Shown: positions 7,921 through 16,928, counted from the first letter of the stretch. The stretch: 64,000 nucleotides of DNA from Brevibacillus thermoruber 423 (GCF_000454065.1 NZ_KE695650.1:248001-312000); one strand, 5' to 3'. Notes: generated by a model not told the origin, from the letters alone. Made by a program: numbers and translations.

Positions 7921-9426
7921 ATGGTGGACATGCAGAGGCTTACCTTAAAATGGCTGGAAAAGGAGGGGGAGGGAACATTCCTGTCCATCGACAGGAAGAA
8001 GCAGTACCCGGAAAAGGTCTTGCAATTTGGGGAAGGGAATTTTTTGCGCGGCTTTATCGACTGGATGATCCACCGCATGAATGTGCAAGGGATCTTCAAC
8101 GGCAGCGTCGTCGCCGTGCAGCCGACGCCGAGAGGAAAAGTGGTTCCGGTATTACAGGCCCAGGACGGACTGTATACCGTCGTATTGCGAGGAATTGACA
8201 GGGGAGAAGTCGTGGACAGCAGGGAGGTGGTACGTTCCATTTCTCGAGGGGTCAATCCCTATACGGAATGGGACAACGTGCTCGAAGCAGCGGCAAATCC
8301 CGACATCCGGCTTGTCTTTTCCAATACGACCGAGGCGGGATTGGAGTACGCATACGAGGAGTATGATCCAGCCACCTCGCCCCAATCCTTTCCGGGAAAA
8401 CTTACCGCGTGCTTGTACCACCGTTTCAACACCTTTCACGGCGCGCCTGAAGCCGGCTGGGTGATCATCCCGTGTGAACTGGTGGAGAATAACGGGGAGG
8501 TTCTTCGGGAAAGGGTGTTACAGATCGCCAGCGACTGGCGTTTGCCGGATGCGTTTGCGGAATGGGTCAAACAAGCCAATCGCTTCTGCAACACCTTGGT
8601 TGACCGGATCGTTACCGGATACCCCAGGGACAATGCGGAGCAGTTCTGGAGTGAGCTGGGGTACAGAGATGAACTGATCACCGTAGGCGAGCCGTATCAT
8701 TTGTTTGCGATCGAAGCGGATTCCACGGTGCAGGAGCTCATCCCGTTTCATCAGGCTGGCTTGAACGTGTACTGGTCAGACGTTGCCCCTTTTCGGGAAC
8801 TGAAGGTGCGCATTCTCAACGGGGCCCATACCATGATGGCGATGGTGGGGCATCTGTACGGCAAGAAAACGGTCCTTGAGGTCATGGAAGATCCCGACCT
8901 GGCTGCGTTTATCAAGAGGGGAATCCATGAAGAGATCCTTCCCTGCATCGAGATGGAGCGAGAGGTGAAAGAATCTTTCGCCAAGTCCGTCCTGGAACGT
9001 TTCCAAAATCCGTTCAACAAGCATTACCTGCTTGATATCGCCTTGAATTCCGTATCGAAATTCAAGGCAAGGGTGATGCCGATCCTTTCCCGCTACATCG
9101 CTCAATATGGGACGATTCCCCCGACGATCGCGTATTCACTGGCGGCCCTGCTCGTCTTTTACAAGGGGGAGCGTGTCGAGGGGAACCAACTGATGGGAAG
9201 GTGTGGCGGCGAGGAATACCCCATCCGTGATCAGGAAGAAACCCTGAACCTCATGCAAAAGGCATGGCAGCATTCCGGGAATGTCGCGGATGTGGTGACA
9301 ATGATTCTGGCCAATGAAGCCCTTTGGGGCAAAAAACTGACCGCATATCCAGGATTGACGGATCAAGTCATCACGCATGTTTCCGATATCCTGCAGAACG
9401 GTGTCAGATTTTCGCATCAGCCATAA
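7921..9426 (+). CDS. uxaB: Tagaturonate reductase (altronate oxidoreductase)
   Basis: Cytoplasmic NAD(H)-dependent enzyme that reduces D-tagaturonate to D-altronate in galacturonate breakdown. At 501 aa it belongs to the mannitol/altronate dehydrogenase superfamily: N-terminal Rossmann start KVLQFGEGNFLRGFIDWM, family block SNTTEAGL, and the C-terminal catalytic region LKVRILNGAHTMMAM with the Lys/Asn/His pattern. ATG 7921 is preceded by AAGGAGGG. The N-terminal wording and the adjoining uxaA favour UxaB over fructuronate reductase UxuB. Confidence 0.88.
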   Translation: MVDMQRLTLKWLEKEGEGTFLSIDRKKQYPEKVLQFGEGNFLRGFIDWMIHRMNVQGIFNGSVVAVQPTPRGKVVPVLQAQDGLYTVVLRGIDRGEVVDSREVVRSISRGVNPYTEWDNVLEAAANPDIRLVFSNTTEAGLEYAYEEYDPATSPQSFPGKLTACLYHRFNTFHGAPEAGWVIIPCELVENNGEVLRERVLQIASDWRLPDAFAEWVKQANRFCNTLVDRIVTGYPRDNAEQFWSELGYRDELITVGEPYHLFAIEADSTVQELIPFHQAGLNVYWSDVAPFRELKVRILNGAHTMMAMVGHLYGKKTVLEVMEDPDLAAFIKRGIHEEILPCIEMEREVKESFAKSVLERFQNPFNKHYLLDIALNSVSKFKARVMPILSRYIAQYGTIPPTIAYSLAALLVFYKGERVEGNQLMGRCGGEEYPIRDQEETLNLMQKAWQHSGNVADVVTMILANEALWGKKLTAYPGLTDQVITHVSDILQNGVRFSHQP

Positions 9427-9454
9427 CACGAAACGATACATGGAGGGATATACG

Positions 9455-10258
9455 ATGAATCTGCTGTACAAGACCGAACAGCGACCCGGTTATCAGCGTG
9501 TCATTGATCAATCCTGCGAGGTGTTGGAATATTGCAACTTCGATCTGTTGAATTTGAGCAGCGGCGAATCCTATCGAGGAGAGTCCGGCGGCTACGAGAC
9601 CGTCCTGGTTATCCTGGGGGGCAAAGCCACATTCACAGTGGGCGGCCAAACGTGGGAAAACGTCGGGGAACGCGCGAATGTGTTTTCCGGAAAAGCGACG
9701 GCTCTCTATGTTCCGATTGAGACCGCCTATGAAGTAACGGAGGCGGCTGGCGGGAACCTTCAAATCGGGGTGTGCAAGGTCAAGGCGGACAAGAAATTCG
9801 CTCCGTTCCTGGTGACCCCGGAGGAAGTGGTTGTCCATCACCGTGGCCGTGAGACGTGGAAACGGGATGTTCACGATATCATTGCAGCCAACGGTGAAGG
9901 ACGCGTGCAGCGAATCGTCATCGGGGAAACCTACAGCGAACCGGGCAGTTGGTCCAGCTATCCTCCCCATAAACACGATCAAAACAGCGACGACGAATGC
10001 AAAATGGAAGAGATCTACTTTTTCCAGATCGAACCGCAGCAAGGGTTTGCCGTTCAATTGGTCTATACGGAGGACGGCGAAGTAAACGAGACCTATACCA
10101 TCAAGCACGGGGATGCCGTCGCCCTTCACAAAGGGTACCATCCGGTCTGCGCGGCAGGCGGCTATCAGGTGTATTACCTCTGGTTCCTTGGCGGCGAGTC
10201 CGGCCGCGCCTTGAAGCCCTATGACCAACCCGCACACAGATGGTTGATGCAGAAGTGA
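9455..10258 (+). CDS. IolB/KduI-family isomerase, candidate uronate isomerase
   Basis: Bicupin isomerase of 267 aa, the size of 5-deoxyglucuronate isomerase IolB. The C-terminal cupin keeps the family metal ligands: His172 and His174 in PPHKHD, a Glu in MEEIYFF (185/186) and His229 in GYHP. ATG 9455 follows GGAGG. IolB normally acts in inositol breakdown, but no other iol gene is here; it sits between uxaB and uxaA in a locus lacking uxaC. KduI of the same family is known to help convert hexuronates in E. coli, so I infer that this protein makes tagaturonate from galacturonate. The family is certain; the substrate is not. Confidence 0.8.
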   Translation: MNLLYKTEQRPGYQRVIDQSCEVLEYCNFDLLNLSSGESYRGESGGYETVLVILGGKATFTVGGQTWENVGERANVFSGKATALYVPIETAYEVTEAAGGNLQIGVCKVKADKKFAPFLVTPEEVVVHHRGRETWKRDVHDIIAANGEGRVQRIVIGETYSEPGSWSSYPPHKHDQNSDDECKMEEIYFFQIEPQQGFAVQLVYTEDGEVNETYTIKHGDAVALHKGYHPVCAAGGYQVYYLWFLGGESGRALKPYDQPAHRWLMQK

Positions 10259-11331
10259 ACACGGAACTGCGGGAGAAGCTGGAACGCATCAGAAGGGTAA
10301 TGGCGGATAATAATGTCCACGGCATTCTGCTGAGCAGTCTGGCAAGTTTTTCATGGCTGTGCGGCGGGCGGGGGCATGTTGGCCTCGCCTCTGAACAGGC
10401 ATGCGGCAAATTCTTGGTTACGCCTTCGGACTGCTATCTGCTCATCAACAATATCGAAGCGGAGAGAATCGAGCGGGAAGAACTGCGGGTTTCCGGTGTT
10501 CACGTGGTGTCGTTCCCCTGGTACCAGCCCGAGGACGAGCAGGCCATCATAAAACGCTTGATGCAGGATCGCCAGTGGATCACGGAACAGCAGCTGGCCG
10601 GTGAGGTTGCAAGGCTTCGCTGGGAGTTGACATCACCGGAGATGGAGCGGTACCGGGAGGCGGGGCGAGCGGTGGCAAAGGCTTTGGAACAGACCTGTAG
10701 GGAGATCAAACGCTCGGAAACGGAGTTCCAGATTGCCGCCCGCTTGGCCGCCCGCTGCTTGGAAGCGGGCATTGACCCGATTCTCCAGTTGGTCGCGGTG
10801 GATGAACGCGCGGCGCAATTCAGGCATCCGGTGCCTACCAACAAGCGGCTGGACCGGTATGCGATGGTGGTCGTGGGCGGGAGAAAACACGGGTTGGTCG
10901 TATCCGCCACCCGGTGCGTCCACCTGGGGCCGCTGCCAGACGATCTGGCCAGGAGGCATCGGGATGCAGCGTGCCTGGATGCCGAATTGATCGCGAAAAC
11001 CAGACCCGGTGTGCGTGTCCAAGACCTGTTTGCGCATCTCCAGCGGCGCTATCACGAGCTTGGTTATCCCCAGGAGTGGACGCGACACCATCAGGGCGGG
11101 CTAACCGGCTATGTGTCCAGGGAGTATCGGGCTTCCGAACGCTCCGAAGAAATCGTCCGGGTGAATCAGGCGTTTGCCTGGAATCCGACCATTCGCGGAA
11201 CCAAGTCGGAGGACACCATCCTGATCAGGGAATCGGTGAATGAAATCATTACGGAGACGGGAGAATGGCCTTTGCTGGAATTTTCAATCGACGGGATTCC
11301 GATCAGAAGGCCTGCCATCCTTGTCTTGTGA
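10240..11331 (+). CDS. M24 (Xaa-Pro peptidase) fold protein with lost metal ligands
   Basis: Protein of about 363 aa with an N-terminal creatinase-like domain (about 1-130) and a C-terminal pita-bread M24 domain. In active M24 enzymes two Asp, one His and two Glu bind metals. Here the Asp positions read as Gly213 and Ser222 (MVVVGGRKHG, VVSATR) and the first Glu as Asn315 (AWNP); the His (TRHHQGG) and last Glu (SEDTILI) remain. It is therefore probably not a metallopeptidase. It overlaps the IolB-like gene; GTG 10255 (GTGA overlap) is an alternative start. Its position inside the uronate operon suggests a non-peptidase role that I cannot name. Confidence 0.75.
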   Translation: MVDAEVNTELREKLERIRRVMADNNVHGILLSSLASFSWLCGGRGHVGLASEQACGKFLVTPSDCYLLINNIEAERIEREELRVSGVHVVSFPWYQPEDEQAIIKRLMQDRQWITEQQLAGEVARLRWELTSPEMERYREAGRAVAKALEQTCREIKRSETEFQIAARLAARCLEAGIDPILQLVAVDERAAQFRHPVPTNKRLDRYAMVVVGGRKHGLVVSATRCVHLGPLPDDLARRHRDAACLDAELIAKTRPGVRVQDLFAHLQRRYHELGYPQEWTRHHQGGLTGYVSREYRASERSEEIVRVNQAFAWNPTIRGTKSEDTILIRESVNEIITETGEWPLLEFSIDGIPIRRPAILVL

Positions 11332-11344
11332 AACGGGGAGAAAC

Positions 11345-12838
11345 ATGACGCAATCATATCTTCACATCCATCCACAGGATAACGTCGTTGTGGCCTTGCA
11401 AGAACTGCATGCCGGTGAAATCCTTGAGGTCGGAAATCGAACCATAACTGTCCGTGAAAATGTTCCCAAGGGGCATAAGATTGCCATTCAGGACATCCCG
11501 GCCGGAGCCGATGTGATCAAATTTGCCTACTCCATCGGAAAAGCCGTGGAACCCATCCAGCCGGGCGAGTGGGTTCACACCCACAATTTGAAAAGCGGCC
11601 TCAAGGGACTTCTCGACTATCAGTATGAACCGACCCCAATCAAACCTGCTGCCGTCCAGGAAGAACGGACGTTCTTGGGCTATGTCCGCGAAAACGGGGA
11701 AGCAGGGGTGCGCAATGAGATCTGGATCCTGAATACGGTGGGATGCATCAACAAGACGTGCGAGACGCTTGTGCGCCTGGCCGCTCAGCGATTCCAGGGA
11801 AGAAACTTTGACGGTGTCCATCATTTCGCTCATCCGTACGGCTGTTCCCAATTGGGGGACGATCTGGTCTATACGCAGCTGCTGCTGTCCAGTCTGGTCC
11901 ATCATCCCAACGCGGCCGGCGTTCTGATCGTCGGCTTGGGCTGCGAAAACAACAACATCCCCGCCTTTCAAAAGGTGTTGGGCGATGTCGACCCGAAGCG
12001 GGTGAAATTTATGATCGCCCAGGAACTGGAGGACGAATTGGAAGAAGGGATGCGTTTGCTCGAGGAACTGGTCGCTTACGCGGAAACGTTTGACAGGCAG
12101 CCGGTTCCGCTCTCCAAGCTGAAGGTCGGGTTAAAGTGCGGAGGGTCCGACGGGTTTTCGGGCATCACCGCCAATCCCCTGGTCGGTGCGTTTTCAGACA
12201 GGCTGATCAGCTTTGGGGGCACGACCATTCTCACGGAGGTTCCGGAGATGTTTGGCGCGGAAACCATCCTGATGAACCGTGGGATCAATGAGGACGTATT
12301 CCAAAAAACCGTTCGATTGATCAACGACTTCAAGGAGTATTTCATCCGGCACGGCCAGGAAGTGTACGAAAACCCGTCCCCCGGAAACAAGGCCGGCGGC
12401 ATCACCACCCTGGAGGAAAAATCCTTGGGCTGTACCCAAAAGGGGGGAACCAGCCCGGTCGTCGATGTACTGCCTTACGGGCACCGGGTAACGACACCCG
12501 GGTTGAATCTCGTTCAGGCACCGGGTAACGATCTGGTCTCCGTCACCGCTCTCTGTGCAGCCGGCGCCCACATCGTGCTGTTTACCACCGGGCGCGGAAC
12601 GCCATTTGGCGGTCCTGTTCCGACGGTGAAAATCTCCACCAACACGCCGTTGTATGAGAAAAAGAGGAATTGGATCGATTTTAATGCCGGTCAGCTTCTC
12701 GATGGGAAAAGAATGGACCAGCTGGCAGAGGAATTCTTCGATTACATCGTAGCGGTTGCTTCCGGAGAGACGCGTACCCATAACGAGAAAAACGGGTTCC
12801 GGGAAATCGCCATATTCAAAGACGGGGTTATCTTGTAA
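11345..12838 (+). CDS. uxaA: Altronate dehydratase
   Basis: Converts D-altronate to 2-keto-3-deoxygluconate in the cytoplasm; members need an iron or manganese centre. At 497 aa it has the usual full length: an N-terminal SAF domain (about residues 1-95), a linker, and the long catalytic GD_AH domain with ENGEAGVRNE, FAHPYGCSQLG, LKCGGSDGFSG and a late STNTPLYEKK segment. ATG 11345 is chosen over a frame extending upstream because the extension would lie inside the M24 gene and GGGGAG precedes this ATG. Confidence 0.92.
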   Translation: MTQSYLHIHPQDNVVVALQELHAGEILEVGNRTITVRENVPKGHKIAIQDIPAGADVIKFAYSIGKAVEPIQPGEWVHTHNLKSGLKGLLDYQYEPTPIKPAAVQEERTFLGYVRENGEAGVRNEIWILNTVGCINKTCETLVRLAAQRFQGRNFDGVHHFAHPYGCSQLGDDLVYTQLLLSSLVHHPNAAGVLIVGLGCENNNIPAFQKVLGDVDPKRVKFMIAQELEDELEEGMRLLEELVAYAETFDRQPVPLSKLKVGLKCGGSDGFSGITANPLVGAFSDRLISFGGTTILTEVPEMFGAETILMNRGINEDVFQKTVRLINDFKEYFIRHGQEVYENPSPGNKAGGITTLEEKSLGCTQKGGTSPVVDVLPYGHRVTTPGLNLVQAPGNDLVSVTALCAAGAHIVLFTTGRGTPFGGPVPTVKISTNTPLYEKKRNWIDFNAGQLLDGKRMDQLAEEFFDYIVAVASGETRTHNEKNGFREIAIFKDGVIL

Positions 12839-12862
12839 TCCCCGATAAAGGAGGTGTCAAGA

Positions 12863-13813
12863 ATGCCGGATCTGATTACATTGGGCGAGACCATGGTCCT
12901 CTTGACCCCTTCTTTTCAAGGGCCGCTGGAAGAGGCATCCCTTTTCTTGCGGTCCTTGGGAGGGGCGGAATCCAATGTGGCGATTGGCGCGGCCAGACTG
13001 GGGACTTCGGTTGGATGGGTGAGCCGATTGGGAAAGGATCCGTTTGGCTCCTATATCCTGAAAAGAATCCGCGGGGAAGGGGTGGATACCAGCCGCGTTC
13101 AGTTGGACCCTTCGTATCCAACCGCCGTGATGTTTAAGGAGATCAAGGCGAAAGGCAATCCCCACGTCTACTTCTACCGGAAGGGCTCCGCTTTCAGCCG
13201 GATCAAGCCGGACGATTTGGACGAATCGTACCTTTCGCAGGCGCGCATTCTTCATATCACGGGAATTGCTCCTGCCCTGAGCCAAAGCAGCAGGGAGACG
13301 ATTTACGCCGCGGTGGAGATCGCCCGGAAACATCGTGTCAAAATCAGCCTTGATCCGAATATCCGCTTGAAGCTGTGGTCCATCGAAGAGGCGCGAGAGG
13401 TACTGCTGGACCTGGCTTCCCGCTGTGACTATTTTCTCCCCGGAGAAGAAGAGCTGAACTTGCTGTTTGCCACCACGGATCGGCAGGAGTGGATGAAACG
13501 GGTGCAGGCCATGAATCTTCCCTGCACGGTAGCCAAACTGGGGGAGGAAGGATGCATGGTCATCGACGGGAACGGCTGCCGTGCCATCCCCGGGTTTCCC
13601 GTTGATCAGGTCGTCGATACGGTAGGAGCGGGGGACGGGTTTGCCGCCGGCTTTTTGCATGCCGTCATTCAGGGATTGTCCGTCGATGAAGCGGCAAGAA
13701 TCGCCAATGCGGTTGGGGCCCGATGCGTCACGGTCATGGGGGATGTCGAAGGTCTGCCGACACGGGAAGAGCTGGATCAATTCATGGGACGCACAGCCCA
13801 AATTGACAGGTAA
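12863..13813 (+). CDS. kdgK: 2-keto-3-deoxygluconate kinase (PfkB family)
   Basis: Phosphorylates 2-keto-3-deoxygluconate to KDPG using ATP. The 316-aa ribokinase-fold protein starts LITLGETMVLLTP, has the GGAESNVAIGAARLG sugar-binding block near residue 35 and ends with the PfkB signature DTVGAGDGFAAGF, catalytic base Asp258. ATG 12863 is preceded by AAAGGAGGTG at ideal spacing, so a GTG nine bases earlier inside that ribosome binding site is not the start. The product feeds the aldolase 12 bases downstream. Confidence 0.93.
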   Translation: MPDLITLGETMVLLTPSFQGPLEEASLFLRSLGGAESNVAIGAARLGTSVGWVSRLGKDPFGSYILKRIRGEGVDTSRVQLDPSYPTAVMFKEIKAKGNPHVYFYRKGSAFSRIKPDDLDESYLSQARILHITGIAPALSQSSRETIYAAVEIARKHRVKISLDPNIRLKLWSIEEAREVLLDLASRCDYFLPGEEELNLLFATTDRQEWMKRVQAMNLPCTVAKLGEEGCMVIDGNGCRAIPGFPVDQVVDTVGAGDGFAAGFLHAVIQGLSVDEAARIANAVGARCVTVMGDVEGLPTREELDQFMGRTAQIDR

Positions 13814-13825
13814 GGACGGTTCGAT

Positions 13826-14482
13826 ATGAAAAAGTGGCGCACGCTGAACCAGATTGTGAATCAAAAGATCGTGGCGGTTTTGAGAGGAACGTCTCCCGAG
13901 CAGGTGGAAGTGTTTGCCGACAAATGTATAGCGGGCGGCATCAAAGCGATCGAGGTCACGTTCACGGTTCCAAAGGCACTGCAGGCGATTGAAGCCTTGG
14001 CCGATAAATACCAGGGCGAAGAAGATGTGGTGATTGGGGCCGGAACCGTTCTGGACGCAGAAACCGCAAGATTGGCCATCCTAGCCGGAGCGCAATTTGT
14101 CGTGACCCCCTATCTGAACGAAGATGTGATCAGAATGTGCCATCGATACCAGGTCCCCGTGATGCCTGGAGCGATGACGATCAAGGACGTTGTGGCGGGA
14201 TTGGAGTGCGGGGCGGACATCATCAAGCTGTTTCCGGGAGAGATTGGCGGACCAGGCATGATTTCCGCCATCAAGGGTCCCGTTCCGCAAGCAAACGTAA
14301 TGCCCACGGGCGGCGTTACGCTTGGCAACTTGTCGGCATGGTTCTCAGCCGGTGCGATCGCAGTCGGAATCGGCAGCGATTTAACCAAAGAAGCCCTGCA
14401 GACCGGTAATTGGGATGTGATCACGGAAAAGGCGGCCGCCTACCGTTCAAAACTGAGCAGTACACCGACGTCGATTGGATAG
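13826..14482 (+). CDS. kdgA: KDPG (2-keto-3-deoxy-6-phosphogluconate) aldolase
   Basis: Cleaves KDPG to pyruvate and glyceraldehyde 3-phosphate, the last step of hexuronate breakdown. At 218 aa it is a class I (Schiff base) aldolase: Lys134 in DIIKLFPGE is the Schiff-base lysine and Glu43 in AIEVTF the expected acid/base. GAGTVLD and the phosphate loop PTGGVTLGNL are also present. It ends the uronate operon, before the terminator at 14561. Confidence 0.93.
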   Translation: MKKWRTLNQIVNQKIVAVLRGTSPEQVEVFADKCIAGGIKAIEVTFTVPKALQAIEALADKYQGEEDVVIGAGTVLDAETARLAILAGAQFVVTPYLNEDVIRMCHRYQVPVMPGAMTIKDVVAGLECGADIIKLFPGEIGGPGMISAIKGPVPQANVMPTGGVTLGNLSAWFSAGAIAVGIGSDLTKEALQTGNWDVITEKAAAYRSKLSSTPTSIG

Positions 14483-14560
14483 GCTTGCCTCATTTGCCAT
14501 CAACAAACTAAGGCAGGCGCTGCCCTCCGTACGTATAATGAAGTCATTCACGTACTACTC

Positions 14561-14597
14561 CTCCGATCATCTGTTGATGGTCGGAGCTTTTTTTTTT
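14561..14597 (+). terminator. Intrinsic terminator after kdgA
   Basis: A 10-bp stem (14561-14570 with 14577-14586, one G-T pair) and a six-base loop are followed by ten T residues. It ends the TRAP/uronate operon. The remaining bases to 14669 show no gene. Confidence 0.88.
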
Positions 14598-14669
14598 GGA
14601 ATGAACCGTCTCTTGTTCGGCCAGAGGCGGTTTTTTGGCGCGTTCCCGTTTTTTCGCGTCAGCGCGGGC

Positions 14670-15197
14670 CTATCCCGCCTGAATCACGCCGCATGCCAGG
14701 CGGTTTCCTGAATTGCCGGCTGGTTGGGTGCGATAGTCGTCGGGGTTTTGATGAATGATGATGGTTTTCCCGATGACGTCGGAGGCACGAAACCGGTTCG
14801 TAAAAAAGTTCATGCGAGCGTACCCGTTGTTGGAGAACAAGACAGGGAAATCCCCCGCATGATTTCCGTGCGGCTGGTTGGTCGGATTCCAGTGTTCTCC
14901 TGCAGCTTGAAACGGGTTGTTCGGGTTTCCGACTGCACAGCTCCCGTGTTCGTGAATGTGGAACCCGTGAGGACCGATTGGCTGCCGATGTGCCGAAGCG
15001 GGCTGATAGGGGGGAAGTCCGGCGACTTCCACGAAGACCTCGGTTCCGTAGGGGACGTCGACAAACATCACCACCCCCCTGAGATGGGGGGCAAGGGGAC
15101 CGCCTTGTATGTGTGCAAAGGCGCGAGTCGGTACGCGGCGGGACGAATCAGACGACGCGACAGGTACATAGTGTTCGTGGTGTGTGAATGGATGCAT
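14670..15197 (-). CDS. sodC: Cu/Zn superoxide dismutase without a signal peptide
   Basis: Dismutates superoxide with a copper-zinc centre. The 175-aa protein retains the ligands: GFHIHEHGSC (two Cu His plus the bridging region), HGNHAGDFP (Zn His and Asp) and IIIHQNPDDY (Cu His). It also keeps the disulfide pair GSC/LACG and the catalytic Arg in GNRLACGV. ATG at 15197 follows GGAGGG at good spacing; a GTG 12 bases upstream is less likely. Most SodC proteins are exported, and the Bacillus YojM is a lipoprotein, but no hydrophobic leader is visible here and no longer start is open. Confidence 0.88.
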   Translation of the reverse strand: MHPFTHHEHYVPVASSDSSRRVPTRAFAHIQGGPLAPHLRGVVMFVDVPYGTEVFVEVAGLPPYQPASAHRQPIGPHGFHIHEHGSCAVGNPNNPFQAAGEHWNPTNQPHGNHAGDFPVLFSNNGYARMNFFTNRFRASDVIGKTIIIHQNPDDYRTQPAGNSGNRLACGVIQAG

Positions 15198-15370
15198 GAT
15201 ACCCTCCACAAAGGTAGTTGTCTACTGCCCACTTTATCCTATGTGGAGAAAAGGCATGAGGTTCTTCGGAGTCGTGGCAAGAAAAGATCGCCGTCGGCGG
15301 GCGGCAGGTGCCGCGTGCCAACGGCGACAGATGGCGAACGCCGCAGAGCGGCGGGAGGGTCAGGTTTGTT

Positions 15371-16219
15371 TTAGGGAAGCAATCGCAATTCGGCCCAGTG
15401 CGGATGTGCCTCCAACCGGCGTTCCATGTCACGGAATGCACGGAGCGAGCGGCTCAGCTTGCTGTAGGCGTCGCCGCCCTCGCTCCAGCCCTGGAAGCCA
15501 ATCATCCCATCGAAGCCGATCTTTTTCAACTGCCCCAGCAGCGCGAAATTGTCCAATTCGCCTTCGTCCAGCGGCTCGATCGTCGCGACGTTTCCGAAAC
15601 CGTGCGGATTCCGACGGCTGCCGGACATGTTCACCTGCTTGAGGTACGGCTTTACCGCTTCCAGCGTAGCCGACAGGTTTGTCCCGTCGACAGCGTACCA
15701 GTGGTAGCCGCAGAACACGATTCCCAGATTGGGATGATTGATTCGCCGGCACAGCCGGACCGCATCTTCGTGCCGCTCGATCCAGAAGGAGAGGTGGGTG
15801 TACAGCAGCAGGTTGATGTTTCGCCGCTCGCAAATTTCGAGCGCCTTTTCCAGCCACTTCACCGCGATGTCGTCACCCGCCGGGTCCGAGGGGCGTATAT
15901 GATTTCCGACGGATTGAATTGCCAGCTCGACAGTCGAGCAGCCTTCGATCGTCTCCAGCAGCGTCAAGATGCCCGCATTTCGCGGATGGTTCTCGCCCAG
16001 CGAAAGATCCAATACGACGTACACACCTGCGACGTCCAGACCGTATTTCTGCTTGACGCTGCTCAGTTTCGCCGCGTCCCGCCACCGCTCTCCGTGCCAG
16101 ATGGACATGTGCATGGCGTCATACCCGATCTCTTTCAGCATCTCGCAGCGTGCCTCGAAGCTGTATATCCCCATGGAATTGTAAAAGGAAAAATCCATTG
16201 CGTACACACGGTAAGCCAT
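15371..16219 (-). CDS. Sugar phosphate isomerase/epimerase-like TIM-barrel protein
   Basis: A 282-aa protein of the xylose-isomerase-like TIM-barrel family (AP_endonuc_2 fold), usually metal-dependent isomerases or epimerases of sugars or inositols. Candidate metal-site strands include VYVVLDLSLGE, NLGIVFCGYHWY, KQVNMSG and GMIGFQGW near the C-terminus. The start at 16219 has AAGGAGG upstream. It precedes sodC on the same strand by about 170 bases and follows a flavodoxin-fold gene. No sugar pathway partner is adjacent, so the substrate is unknown. Confidence 0.75.
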   Translation of the reverse strand: MAYRVYAMDFSFYNSMGIYSFEARCEMLKEIGYDAMHMSIWHGERWRDAAKLSSVKQKYGLDVAGVYVVLDLSLGENHPRNAGILTLLETIEGCSTVELAIQSVGNHIRPSDPAGDDIAVKWLEKALEICERRNINLLLYTHLSFWIERHEDAVRLCRRINHPNLGIVFCGYHWYAVDGTNLSATLEAVKPYLKQVNMSGSRRNPHGFGNVATIEPLDEGELDNFALLGQLKKIGFDGMIGFQGWSEGGDAYSKLSRSLRAFRDMERRLEAHPHWAELRLLP

Positions 16220-16310
16220 CGTTTCGCGTTCCTCCTTTTCGGCCGTTCGGTTCCCCGATCCCCGTATGCTTTCCTAGAATCTGTCTGATGGAGCGTATCG
16301 CGCTGCCGCG

Positions 16311-16928
16311 TCAGCCTGTCAGGTTTTGCGTGACCGAATCGCTGTAGGTATACCCCAACTCGTACGCCCGCTTTAGCAGGCTGTCGTAATGCTGCTTGAT
16401 TTCCTCCTCGCTGTCCATATCTTCCGCCAGCGTGTTGTACAGGAATGCCACTTCCGATTGGGAAATACCCGTATACCCAGCCAGGCCGACATTCAGATAG
16501 TGGGAGATCATGGCGTCAAATTGCCGTTTTTTCAAACTTTCCTCTGTCTCTCCGACAAGCGGAATCCACAGGACTTTTTTGTGCGGAAGACGCGATCCGC
16601 CGTAAGCAAAGCCGTAGTTCCACGTGCGGTCGATATACCCTTTCGTGATGGCCGGCAAGGAGTACCACCATAACGGAAAGATGAACGCCAGTCCATCGTT
16701 TCGTTTCAGTCTTGCCATTTCGGCTTGAACACGTGCGGAATAGCTCTTGCGGGGGTTCTCCCAATCCGGTTCGTCTTTTTCCAGGACGAGCGGATGAAAC
16801 TCCTCCCCGTACAAGTCCGCCACTTCCACTTCATGTCCGGCATCGGCCAGTCCCTGAACAAAACGCTCGGCGACGGAAAATGTAAGCGATTCTCTTCTGG
16901 GATGCGAGACGATCGTCAGCACCTTCAT
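16311..16928 (-). CDS. Flavodoxin-fold NAD(P)H-dependent oxidoreductase (quinone reductase-like)
   Basis: A 205-aa member of the flavodoxin_2 family (MdaB/YwrO/NQO-like), FMN- or FAD-dependent reductases acting on quinones or nitro compounds. The N-terminal flavin phosphate loop is SHPRRESLTFSVAERF. The isoalloxazine-contact segment is FIFPLWWYSLPAITKGYIDR near residue 80. It lies 67 bases downstream of the luciferase-like oxidoreductase gene on the same strand, so the two flavin enzymes probably share the ArsR-linked promoter at 18003-18032. Confidence 0.82.
   Translation of the reverse strand: MKVLTIVSHPRRESLTFSVAERFVQGLADAGHEVEVADLYGEEFHPLVLEKDEPDWENPRKSYSARVQAEMARLKRNDGLAFIFPLWWYSLPAITKGYIDRTWNYGFAYGGSRLPHKKVLWIPLVGETEESLKKRQFDAMISHYLNVGLAGYTGISQSEVAFLYNTLAEDMDSEEEIKQHYDSLLKRAYELGYTYSDSVTQNLTG

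Noticed and set aside
14724-15374. 216-codon frame opposite sodC
   Set aside because: It is antisense to a gene with a complete set of SodC metal ligands and shows no domain.
15308-16288. 326-codon frame opposite the TIM-barrel gene
   Set aside because: Its sequence mirrors the real gene's codon bias and has no recognisable family or ribosome binding site.
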